Origin: Candidatus Saccharimonadota bacterium
Lineage (GTDB): Bacteria > Patescibacteriota > Saccharimonadia > Saccharimonadales > JACDBH01
Direction of reading: 5' to 3'
Assembly: GCA_020428565.1 (NCBI GenBank)
Contig: JAGQMT010000044.1
Location: 1 to 5,238, forward strand
DNA length: 5,238 nucleotides
Part shown: in pieces, positions 1 through 5,238 of the stretch
How the letters are laid out: every line of letters begins with the position of its first letter
Position numbering within the stretch: position 1 is the first letter of the stretch
Program-made: the position numbers and the translations under genes
Notes under the pieces: model-generated
Database searches by the model: none
What the model saw: the letters and a program-made list of their open reading frames with translations, nothing else
Told to the model about the DNA's origin: nothing

Positions 1-46
1 CGCTTAAGATAAGTGCTGCTACGCATATAAGTAGCAAAAGCAACAT
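1..46 (-). CDS. Possible N-terminus of a divergent membrane or secreted protein (partial)
   Basis: On the minus strand a frame stays open from a TAG at 106-104 to the left edge. It reads a basic stretch (KHRLSK) and then about 23 strongly hydrophobic residues, including MLLLLLICVAALILS from the ATG at 46-44. Basic residues before a hydrophobic run is the pattern of a signal peptide or signal anchor, and the neighbouring plus-strand genes also encode exported proteins. No Shine-Dalgarno precedes the ATG. A start further upstream that included the basic residues would need a rare codon such as ATT at 94-92. A minus-strand TAAAAT (74-69) could serve as a -10 for the ATG. Only 15 codons are visible, so chance in AT-rich intergenic DNA cannot be excluded and no function can be given. 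Confidence 0.25.
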   Translation of the reverse strand, partial: MLLLLLICVAALILS

Positions 47-63
47 AAGTATTGCATTTGAAA

Positions 64-93
64 TTGATATTTTACTAAGCCTATGCTTATAAA
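64..93 (+). promoter_or_regulatory. Sigma-70-type promoter for the surface-protein pair
   Basis: TTGATA at 64-69 (4 of 6 to the -35 consensus) and TATAAA at 88-93 (5 of 6 to the -10) are separated by 18 bases. A TTGAAA at 58-63 is a weaker alternative -35. Transcription would begin near 100, giving a leader of about 42 bases that contains the Shine-Dalgarno at 129-136. A start near 100 leaves only about 6 bases before the ATG at 106, which argues for the GTG start at 142. The call is from pattern only. Confidence 0.5.
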
Positions 94-128
94 TAAAGTT
101 ATGCTATGCTATTTTTATATCAATACCC

Positions 129-136
129 GAGAGGAG
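129..136 (+). promoter_or_regulatory. Ribosome binding site that decides the GTG start
   Basis: GAGAGGAG lies 5 bases before the GTG at 142-144. The in-frame ATG at 106 has no purine-rich sequence before it and would add 12 residues (MLFLYQYPRGVA) ahead of an otherwise normal signal peptide. The site therefore supports initiation at 142. Confidence 0.7.
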
Positions 137-141
137 TAGCC

Positions 142-1509
142 GTGAGGTTAACAAAAAAACTATATTCACTAGCGATTATGATGCTAGCCCTAATTTTACT
201 AAATATCTACTCGAGCCAACAACAGGCCAATGCAAGCTGCGTCTTTGATGAAAAAACTCAGGGAAGAACTACTACCTCACTGGACATACCCTCTAAGGGC
301 GAATATACGATATGGTCTAGAATTATGATTCCGGATGCCAAGAGCAATTCTTTTGGCATGAGTATCAATAACGGCACCTGTATAAATATTGGAGGCAATC
401 AAATTACACCGAACCAGTGGACATGGATCAACTACAAGTCGACCGCTCAAACTGATAAAGTTATCCAGAATTTCAATACCGGCCTGCAAAGCCTAAGTCT
501 AGTCGGCACCCAACCAGGAGTTAAAATTGACCGTATATTAGCCGTCAACAACTCAGGACCAGCCAAAGGATGCACTCCAGCCGGAACTGGAGAGAATTGC
601 ATGCTAGAAACCGACACTTCGGCGCCAACAGTCTCGATAATAAGCCCATCTAGTAATACCGTAGCACAAGGCAAACTTAACATAAGCATTAGCGCTCAAG
701 ATAATAAAGCTATCACCAGAGTAGAAATATTGCTCGATGGTGGCATATATAGCACGATCTACCAATCTCCATACAGCATAAGCCTAGAATCCCAATCTAT
801 CACTGATGGCATTCATACACTGCAGGCAAAGGCCTATGATAGCTCTGGTAATGTAGGCGTATCTTCGATGGTAACTATCAATGTGCAAAATACTCCTGCC
901 AACAAACCGCCAACCGTTACGCTACAATCAAATGGAAATAATTTCGTAACACCCGCAAATATAGAGCTGAAAGCAGATGCAAAAGACGAGGATGGAACCA
1001 TAGCAAAAGTAGAATTTTTTGCAAATAACAAAATCATTGGTGCCGTTACGAACAGCCCATTTACCCTCAAATGGACCAATGCAGAACCAAATGGCTACTC
1101 TATCTATGCCAAGGCTACCGACGACAAAGGAGCGCCATCATCGAGCCAAGCCATCAATATTACAGTCAGTCAACAACCAACTCAGCCACCTATGGCTGAA
1201 GATACTCAACCCCCGACAAAGCCCGTCTTGTCCAGGAGCTTATATCTTGATAGCGGCAAATTTAGATATGGCATTCAACTCAAATGGCAGGCTAGCTCAG
1301 ACAACGTCGGCGTGAGTAAATACATACTCAAACGCAATAATAAAATCATTAGCGAAACCTCGGACCTAAGCTTCAAAGACACGAATGTTTCGGCCAATAC
1401 AAAGTACAGCTACTCTATCGAAGCTCAAGATGAGGTCGGTAATACCTCAGAGCCATCGACGACTTCAATTCAAGCTAATTGTTTCTTAATGTGGTGCTGG
1501 GAGATATAA
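142..1509 (+). CDS. Secreted multidomain protein: CBM-like, two Ig-like and one fibronectin III domain
   Basis: This is a probable exported surface protein of 455 residues from GTG 142, chosen for the Shine-Dalgarno at 129-136. Residues 5-31 form a signal peptide (basic KK, hydrophobic core, ANA just before S32-C33, a good signal peptidase I site). Residues 33-153 look like a CBM6/35-type beta-sandwich: YTIWSRIMIPD, then WTWINY, then the typical closing strand VKIDRILAVNN, with cysteines 33, 80, 144 and 153 available for disulfides. Residues 158-249 and 255-344 are two Ig-like domains of the Big_7 style (VEILLDGG...TLQAKAYDSSGNV; VEFFANNKIIG...IYAKATDDKG). Residues 358-445 are FnIII (LKWQASSDNVGVSKYILKR...YSIEAQDEVGNTSEPS). 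The chain ends in an odd Cys/Trp tail, CFLMWCWEI. Such modules bind glycans or act as spacers, and no catalytic domain is visible. It lies 3 bases before the beta-helix gene, so joint expression and function are likely. The domain calls are by eye; the ligand is unknown. Confidence 0.85.
   Translation: MRLTKKLYSLAIMMLALILLNIYSSQQQANASCVFDEKTQGRTTTSLDIPSKGEYTIWSRIMIPDAKSNSFGMSINNGTCINIGGNQITPNQWTWINYKSTAQTDKVIQNFNTGLQSLSLVGTQPGVKIDRILAVNNSGPAKGCTPAGTGENCMLETDTSAPTVSIISPSSNTVAQGKLNISISAQDNKAITRVEILLDGGIYSTIYQSPYSISLESQSITDGIHTLQAKAYDSSGNVGVSSMVTINVQNTPANKPPTVTLQSNGNNFVTPANIELKADAKDEDGTIAKVEFFANNKIIGAVTNSPFTLKWTNAEPNGYSIYAKATDDKGAPSSSQAINITVSQQPTQPPMAEDTQPPTKPVLSRSLYLDSGKFRYGIQLKWQASSDNVGVSKYILKRNNKIISETSDLSFKDTNVSANTKYSYSIEAQDEVGNTSEPSTTSIQANCFLMWCWEI
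1499..1503 (+). promoter_or_regulatory. Ribosome binding site inside the end of the upstream gene
   Basis: GGGAG lies 9 bases before the ATG at 1513 and overlaps the Trp-Glu codons that end the preceding gene (stop TAA 1507-1509). With a 3-base gap between the genes, translation of the second is probably coupled to the first. Confidence 0.55.
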
Positions 1510-1512
1510 ATC

Positions 1513-3513
1513 ATGAAGAAAAGAATTACAAAAGCGACCAACTCTATCTTTAAAGAAAAAAATCGTAAGAAACTATTTGCCACTGGGTTCATTACTCTTT
1601 TTGCAATTGTTGGCATCATCTACCTAGTATCAAGTTACGCGGCTTTATTGTTTGCATCCGCAGAACCCGAAAATGGTCAAACCGAGGGCTGTGTCTCTAT
1701 ACTACATGATAGCCAAGCTGCCGGTGGCAAAGCCATAGAATTCAAGAATGACTGTAACACTAGCCAAAGAGGCGCCAACCTACCCATAAATTATAATCTC
1801 AACTCCCTCAGTGGTACTATTAAGTACGTTGCCGAAAATGGCCTAGATACAGCGTCAGGCAGTGCTGCTGCACCATACAAAACCCTTGCAAAAGCCATAG
1901 CATCATCTAATAACAATGGTACTATTGTTATTAGAGGCGGAACCTACCGAGAAGGCAACCTTAATATAAACAAGAGCCTTCGAATCATAGCCTATCCAGG
2001 AGAGGTACCAATCTTTACTGGCGCCCAGGATTTCAATGGAGGATGGACTGCGGAAGGCAGTCTAGGATACAGAGCCTATTCACCTCAACCAATCACAAAC
2101 GGGAGTGGCATATCCTTTACCACTGGACAAAACCAAACTGCCGACCAAATGGGCAAGCATCCTGATCAGCTATGGATAGGTGGCAAGCAACTTAAACAAA
2201 TATCACAAAAATCACAGATTAACAATAATAGCTTTTGGGTCGACAGCGCCAACAAACGTCTGTATGTCAGCACTAACAATACTAGCAAGACCGACATCGA
2301 AGCATCTAGTAAAAATATATTTGCCATCATAAGCTCACCAAACACAAGCATTGAAGGGCTCCATATCACAAGGTACTCAGATAGCGCAGCAGACTCTGCC
2401 GTAGTACTATTCAGAAGTAATGCTAGCAATTCATCCATCATCAGTACCAAAGTATCAGAATCGGCCTTTACCGCCGTTAAGTTCGGGGACGATGCTCGAG
2501 TCTTGAATAATGTGAAGATAGATAAATCTACCATAGAAAGATCAAATTGGATGGGAGTCGTGGCGCTATATACAGACAACTTTCTTATCAACGATTCCCT
2601 CATACAAGATATGAATTATGCCAATGAATTTACCTTTTCGCCACAATCAGGAGCCCTAAAAACGAGCCGTACGCGTTACACAAAAGTCACCAATAGTGAT
2701 ATCACCAATAACAACAGCCAAGGGTTATGGTTCGATCAAAGTAACGTAGACGTCGATATAGCCAATAATAATATTGTCAACAATAACGGTAGTGGAATAT
2801 TCTTTGAAATATCCGATGACCTGTTATTGATAAACAATTACATCAAATCATCTGGTACAGCTCAACCTGTCAAACTAGCTGGCTCATCAGGCCTCAAGAT
2901 AATCAATAACACTATAGTCGGCGGTGCGAATCCACTCGGTATATACACCGACTTCAGGTCAATTCCCGGCTGTTCAGATCCAAGTAAACCACTATGTGCC
3001 AATTCCTACAATAGCGACCGTGATACCTTACGTGCCCTGCCGAATACAATGGATTGGATGCCAAGACTAGATTTAATGATCAACAATGTAATAGGCTATC
3101 CAACAGCGGCTCTATGGTGTGGGTCAGCGGCTCCGGTCTGTATCACATCCTCTAATGGTAGCGCCAGTGCTCCGTTAAATACGATCATCCACAAAGCCGA
3201 AGCCGCACGAAACATTCCACAGACCATCATAGATGCCAATGTATACGCCAATAACACAGGTACTCTAATCGCCACCTCCGTAGGTAGCTATAAAACCATC
3301 AGCGCATTCAGTACTGCAATGAATAATAGCCCTATAAGTATCAGCGGCATTGAAGCCAATGGTAAATATGGAGACCATCTATTCAACCAGGGAGGCGATC
3401 TATCCAATAGCCTGATTAGTCAAGAAGGCCAGGCCTATGCCATGCCAAATAATACTAATATTAACCAATATATACCAGCTGGCACAAAGAAATTCGGCCG
3501 TATCATATTCTAA
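1513..3513 (+). CDS. Membrane-anchored right-handed parallel beta-helix protein (polysaccharide lyase/epimerase-like)
   Basis: The 666-residue protein has a very basic start (MKKRITK...KEKNRKK) and one hydrophobic segment at about 21-47, acting as a signal anchor or uncleaved signal peptide, so the rest should lie outside the membrane. Residues 48-81 carry a short CBM-like strip (ASAEPENG, HDSQAAGGKAIEF). Residues 101-175 are the classic entry to a surface beta-helix: IKYVAENGLD, P-KTLAKAI, GTIVIRGGTY, RIIAYPGEVPIFTG. Residues 216-265 match the segment often seen in this family (DQLWIGGKQLKQI, FWVDSANKRLYVS). From about 275 to 480 come PbH1-type coils rich in Asn (VTNSDITNNNSQGLWF, IANNNIVNNNGSGIFF, LKIINNTIVGG). 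Cysteine pairs 487/495 and 536/543 may close loops on a late insertion. Known relatives include alginate and chondroitin lyases, C5-epimerases and non-enzymatic adhesins. I cannot identify catalytic residues, so an enzymatic role is unproven. It is probably co-transcribed with the Ig/FnIII gene before it. Confidence 0.85.
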   Translation: MKKRITKATNSIFKEKNRKKLFATGFITLFAIVGIIYLVSSYAALLFASAEPENGQTEGCVSILHDSQAAGGKAIEFKNDCNTSQRGANLPINYNLNSLSGTIKYVAENGLDTASGSAAAPYKTLAKAIASSNNNGTIVIRGGTYREGNLNINKSLRIIAYPGEVPIFTGAQDFNGGWTAEGSLGYRAYSPQPITNGSGISFTTGQNQTADQMGKHPDQLWIGGKQLKQISQKSQINNNSFWVDSANKRLYVSTNNTSKTDIEASSKNIFAIISSPNTSIEGLHITRYSDSAADSAVVLFRSNASNSSIISTKVSESAFTAVKFGDDARVLNNVKIDKSTIERSNWMGVVALYTDNFLINDSLIQDMNYANEFTFSPQSGALKTSRTRYTKVTNSDITNNNSQGLWFDQSNVDVDIANNNIVNNNGSGIFFEISDDLLLINNYIKSSGTAQPVKLAGSSGLKIINNTIVGGANPLGIYTDFRSIPGCSDPSKPLCANSYNSDRDTLRALPNTMDWMPRLDLMINNVIGYPTAALWCGSAAPVCITSSNGSASAPLNTIIHKAEAARNIPQTIIDANVYANNTGTLIATSVGSYKTISAFSTAMNNSPISISGIEANGKYGDHLFNQGGDLSNSLISQEGQAYAMPNNTNINQYIPAGTKKFGRIIF

Positions 3514-3523
3514 TACGATACGG
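3498..3523 (+). repeat. Inverted repeat spanning the stop codon of the beta-helix gene
   Basis: CCGTATC (3498-3504) and GATACGG (3517-3523) are perfect 7-bp complements around a 12-base loop that holds the TAA stop at 3511-3513; a G-T pair can extend the stem by one. No T-run follows, so it is not a standard intrinsic terminator. A weaker second stem, ACCAG (3526-3530) with CTGGT (3547-3551), follows, and ATACGATA occurs twice (3513-3520 and 3537-3544). It may stabilise the 3' end of the mRNA or weakly end transcription. No other terminator is visible for the two-gene unit. Confidence 0.45.
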
Positions 3524-3561
3524 TAACCAGCACTCCATACGATATCCTGGTCGCAAAAAAC

Positions 3562-3590
3562 TAGTATTAACTATCAGAAAATGCTAAAAT
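3562..3590 (+). promoter_or_regulatory. Candidate promoter of tRNA-His
   Basis: TAAAAT at 3585-3590 (5 of 6 to the -10 consensus) sits 18 bases before the tRNA. The -35 at the right distance, TAGTAT (3562-3567), is poor. Transcription would start near 3597, leaving a leader of about 12 bases to be removed by RNase P. Reading from the upstream genes is the alternative. Confidence 0.35.
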
Positions 3591-3608
3591 ACACCTTGTT
3601 GAATACAT

Positions 3609-3686
3609 GGTGCCTGTAGCTTAGTTGGTTAAAGCGTCGGGTTGTGGTTCCGAAGATCGAGGGTTCGAGTCCCTTCAGGCACCCCA
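3609..3686 (+). tRNA. trnH: tRNA-His, anticodon GTG
   Basis: The cloverleaf is complete. The acceptor stem GTGCCTG (3610-3616) pairs with CAGGCAC (3676-3682). The D arm is GCTT/AAGC (3619-3622 and 3632-3635) with GG in the loop. The anticodon stem TCGGG/TCCGA encloses loop TTGTGGT with anticodon GTG at 3644-3646. The T arm GAGGG/CCCTT encloses TTCGAGT. The histidine identity elements are present: an encoded G-1 at 3609 opposite the discriminator C73 at 3683. CCA is encoded (3684-3686). It is followed 26 bases later by a terminator stem and appears to be a single-tRNA unit. Confidence 0.97.
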
Positions 3687-3712
3687 GGGTTTCAACAGAT
3701 TAAACCAAAATC

Positions 3713-3738
3713 AAGAGGTCTTTCATGGCCTCTTTTGT
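3713..3738 (+). terminator. Intrinsic terminator after tRNA-His
   Basis: AAGAGGTC (3713-3720) pairs with GGCCTCTT (3727-3734) as an 8-bp stem with two G-U-type pairs at most near the 6-base loop TTTCAT, followed by a T-rich TTGTT. It ends only about 12 bases before the Nudix start codon. It should separate the tRNA transcript from the Nudix gene, which therefore needs its own promoter or read-through. Confidence 0.7.
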
Positions 3739-3744
3739 TATCAT
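3736..3744 (+). promoter_or_regulatory. Candidate extended -10 promoter, possibly leaderless, for the Nudix gene
   Basis: TGTTATCAT matches the extended -10 pattern TGn-TATAAT with one mismatch (TATCAT). The usual start site 6-8 bases downstream falls at the ATG at 3751, so the mRNA would have no leader. Fitting this, the only Shine-Dalgarno-like bases are AGG at 3746-3748, 2 bases from the ATG and too close for normal use. No convincing -35 is seen, which extended -10 promoters tolerate. The call rests on sequence pattern alone. Confidence 0.4.
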
Positions 3745-3750
3745 TAGGTC

Positions 3751-4203
3751 ATGAAACAACTGAGCAGAGAAGAATGGGAAGCATCTATAGCCTGGTCACG
3801 TGTTGTCGCAGGTTGCGTTGTTCGTGACGACGAAGGAAGATATCTATTGGTCCAAGAGAAGCAACCTAAAGTATACGGGCTCTGGAATATTCCTGCGGGG
3901 CACGTCGACAAAGGTGAATCCATAAAAGACGCAGCTATACGAGAAGTCAAAGAAGAGACCGGTTACGACGTTGAACTAGGAGATAAAATAGACGTATATC
4001 ACGACGAGGTAGAAGAACCGGTGCGACATGCGTTTTTGGCAAAAGTTATTGGTGGCACCATGCTAGCTCAACCCGACGAAATACTAGACGTAAACTGGTT
4101 CAATTACAACGAAATTGATCATATGAGACAAGAAGGCAAGCTCCGTGTGCTTTGGATATTTGACGCAATTAGTCGAGTTGAATCGACTCATAAACAAACA
4201 TAA
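3751..4203 (+). CDS. Nudix hydrolase (MutT-like)
   Basis: This is a 150-residue cytoplasmic enzyme, the usual single-domain Nudix length. Nudix enzymes use Mg2+ or Mn2+ to cleave nucleoside diphosphates linked to another group, such as oxidised NTPs, NDP-sugars or ADP-ribose. The Nudix box is intact at residues 50-72: G50, E56, then R64-E65 and E68-E69-x-G71, following the pattern GX5EX7REUXEEXGU exactly. It is preceded by GLWNIPAG, typical of the fold. The late strand HAFLAKVIGG and the segment DEILDVNWF complete the domain. The ATG at 3751 is the only plausible start; no in-frame GTG or ATG lies between it and the first beta strand (SRVVAGCVVRDDEGRYLLV). The next gene starts 2 bases after the stop and encodes another NTP-cleaning enzyme, so removal of damaged nucleotides is the best guess. 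The substrate cannot be read from sequence. Confidence 0.93.
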   Translation: MKQLSREEWEASIAWSRVVAGCVVRDDEGRYLLVQEKQPKVYGLWNIPAGHVDKGESIKDAAIREVKEETGYDVELGDKIDVYHDEVEEPVRHAFLAKVIGGTMLAQPDEILDVNWFNYNEIDHMRQEGKLRVLWIFDAISRVESTHKQT

Positions 4204-4205
4204 TC

Positions 4206-4757
4206 ATGCAATCATTAACATTTGTTACGGGCAACCAGTCAAAGGCAGAATACTTGTCGCAGTACCTTGATTTTCCTGTCGTGCATCAAAAGATTGATTT
4301 AGATGAAATACAGTCCTTAGATCTCCGTGAAGTTGTCGAGCACAAAGTCCGACAAGCCTATGACGTCATAAAATCTCCGGTAATCGTCGAAGACGTTTCG
4401 CTTGAATTCGCAGCTTTGGGTCGCTTACCAGGAACTTTTATAAAATTCTTTGTCGAAGAAATTCCGTTCCAAGAAATCTGCGATATACTGAATGGCAAGT
4501 CACGACATGCCGTCGCTAAATGCATTTTCGGTTACTGCGACGACAAAGAACCAGTACTTTTTGAAGGCCGCCTTGATGGACGGATAGCTGAAAAGCCGGC
4601 AGGCAACAATGGATACGGCTGGGACCAGATTTTCATACCCGAAGACTACTATATTACGCGTGCCCAAATGAACAGCGAAGAATACAAAAAATCATACTTA
4701 CAGATAAAACCTTTTGAAAAGCTCAAGAGATTTTTGGAAACGAACACTACTACTTGA
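4206..4757 (+). CDS. HAM1/RdgB/ITPA-family nucleoside triphosphate pyrophosphatase, divergent
   Basis: The 183-residue protein matches the length of RdgB/ITPA enzymes, which hydrolyse dITP, XTP and similar NTPs to the monophosphate plus pyrophosphate. Visible motifs are the N-terminal TGNQSK (8-13, the TGNxxK loop), E34-I-Q36, VEDVSLEF (61-68; usually EDTxL, so Thr is Val here), LPGTFIKFF (74-82, very like the ITPA LPGPYIKWF), LFEGRLDGRI (118-127) and GYGWDQIF (136-143, the GFGWDPxF motif). The C-terminal SHR motif, which contacts the purine base in characterised members, is absent: the matching stretch reads EEYKKSYLQIKPFEKL and there is no His after residue 101. Substrate choice may therefore differ from canonical RdgB. 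There is no Shine-Dalgarno, but the start lies 2 bases after the Nudix stop, so coupled translation in a nucleotide-sanitation pair is likely. The 3' end overlaps the convergent gene by 8 bp. Confidence 0.88.
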   Translation: MQSLTFVTGNQSKAEYLSQYLDFPVVHQKIDLDEIQSLDLREVVEHKVRQAYDVIKSPVIVEDVSLEFAALGRLPGTFIKFFVEEIPFQEICDILNGKSRHAVAKCIFGYCDDKEPVLFEGRLDGRIAEKPAGNNGYGWDQIFIPEDYYITRAQMNSEEYKKSYLQIKPFEKLKRFLETNTTT

Positions 4758-5238
4758 TAGTTAGTACTACCTTGCCTGACACCATACCACCTTCCCGTAC
4801 TCGAAATGCCTCCTGGACCTGTTCTAGTGGCAATTCTTTACCAATACGTACAGTAATCACACCAGAGTTGACAAGTTTTGCAAGCTGATCAAGCATATGA
4901 GTCGTGACTACCGTAGACTGCCTTAGCGCAACTATGCCGTGCTCTAGGTACTCTGCCTCGTCTGGATTTTCGACCATGGATACTGCAACTCCGTCCTGTC
5001 GAAGTATTGCATACGCCCGACTGAAGTCATCTCCGCCAACTGTATCAAAAAACGCATCATAGTTATGCAACATTTCAGTAAAGTCATACTGCTTATAGTC
5101 AATAACCTCGTCAGCGCCGAGCTTAGCAACATAGTCAATGTCATCACCAGATGCTGTGGCAGCAACATGAGCACCAATATGTTTGGCTAACTGAACAGCG
5201 ATAGCACCCACACCGCCAGCCCCACCTTTAATGCAAAT
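4750..5238 (-). CDS. NADP-dependent quinone-oxidoreductase-like MDR protein, C-terminal half (partial)
   Basis: The frame enters from the right edge with no start inside the window; 162 residues remain of a family usually about 300-340 long. The GTG at 5211-5209 is internal, because the glycine-rich nucleotide-binding motif GGAGGVGAIAVQLAK spans it. After the motif come the Rossmann strands: GAHVAATAS, KLGADEVIDY, YDAFFDTVGG, DGVAVSMV. The ending LPLEQVQEAF...GKVVLTIK is the usual close of the zinc-independent quinone reductase branch of the medium-chain dehydrogenase/reductase superfamily. Such enzymes reduce quinones or activated alkenes with NAD(P)H. The N-terminal catalytic domain, and so the substrate site, lies outside the window. 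It stops at TAG (4752-4750), inside the end of the RdgB-like gene, and is otherwise unrelated to that pair. Confidence 0.93.
   Translation of the reverse strand: MCIKGGAGGVGAIAVQLAKHIGAHVAATASGDDIDYVAKLGADEVIDYKQYDFTEMLHNYDAFFDTVGGDDFSRAYAILRQDGVAVSMVENPDEAEYLEHGIVALRQSTVVTTHMLDQLAKLVNSGVITVRIGKELPLEQVQEAFRVREGGMVSGKVVLTIK

Noticed and set aside
106..141. In-frame ATG at 106 as the start of the Ig/FnIII gene
   Set aside because: It has no Shine-Dalgarno, would lie only about 6 bases from the predicted transcription start, and adds residues ahead of a normal signal peptide. The GTG at 142 has GAGAGGAG at good spacing.
834..1079. Antisense frame within the Ig-like domains, and similar ones at 277-489 and 447-689
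   Set aside because: They lie opposite well-supported domain sequence, have no family resemblance, and are expected by chance opposite such a composition.
2166..2603. Minus-strand frame of 145 codons inside the beta-helix gene
   Set aside because: It is antisense to clear beta-helix coding sequence, with Leu/Ser-rich low-complexity content and no start signals: a shadow of the Asn- and Ser-rich plus-strand gene.
2695..2800. Repeated AATAAC/AATAAT units as a DNA repeat array
   Set aside because: They are irregular and in frame, and they reflect Asn-rich turns of the beta-helix (NNN in successive coils) rather than a nucleotide repeat or CRISPR.
3609..3686. tRNA-His as an integration (att) site for a mobile element
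   Set aside because: No second copy of the tRNA 3' end and no integrase gene are visible in the window; the genes on both sides look chromosomal.
3642..3827. Plus-strand frame of 61 codons across the tRNA and the Nudix start
   Set aside because: It runs through tRNA-His, the terminator stem and the Nudix gene in another frame, has no ribosome binding site and resembles nothing.
4755..4757. UGA recoded as Gly, as in Gracilibacteria/Absconditabacteria
   Set aside because: The TGA lies just where the RdgB-like family should end, and no conserved Gly is encoded by TGA in any gene here.
4944..5177. Second minus-strand frame within the MDR gene
   Set aside because: The other frame carries the GGAGGVG motif and the full C-terminal MDR pattern, so this one is a shadow.

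Overview
The window looks like a piece of a Patescibacteria (CPR) chromosome, most likely a Saccharibacteria (TM7)-type genome. This is inference: it rests on the style of the two exported proteins (a short 'AEPENG' carbohydrate-binding-like strip just after an N-terminal anchor, Ig-like and fibronectin III modules), a moderately AT-rich composition and very compact gene spacing. Stops are TAA, TAG and TGA in the expected family-conserved places, so the ordinary bacterial code fits and UGA is not reassigned.

Left part (1-3513): a plus-strand promoter near 64-93 drives a two-gene unit. The first gene (142-1509, GTG start) encodes a secreted protein with a beta-sandwich carbohydrate-binding-like domain, two Ig-like domains and one FnIII domain. 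Three bases after its stop comes a 666-residue membrane-anchored protein (1513-3513) with a right-handed parallel beta-helix of the polysaccharide lyase/epimerase type. Together they look like a cell-surface, glycan-related or adhesive module. A short hydrophobic reading frame runs off the left edge on the minus strand and may be the start of a divergent membrane protein.

Middle (3514-3750): a 7-bp hairpin straddles the stop codon of the beta-helix gene. It is followed by a complete tRNA-His (anticodon GTG, encoded G-1, C73 and CCA) and a good intrinsic terminator.

Right part (3751-5238): a Nudix hydrolase and a HAM1/RdgB/ITPA-type NTP pyrophosphatase lie 2 bases apart on the plus strand and form a probable nucleotide-pool-sanitising pair. 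The Nudix gene may be transcribed without a leader, from an extended -10 element inside the U-tract of the tRNA terminator. The RdgB-like protein lacks the family's C-terminal Ser-His-Arg base-recognition motif. A minus-strand NAD(P)H:quinone-reductase-like MDR gene, cut by the right edge, converges on the pair and overlaps it by 8 bp.

No mobile element, CRISPR array or phage gene is visible. The least ordinary items are the paired surface proteins, the altered RdgB-like active site and the overlap of terminator and promoter before the Nudix gene.
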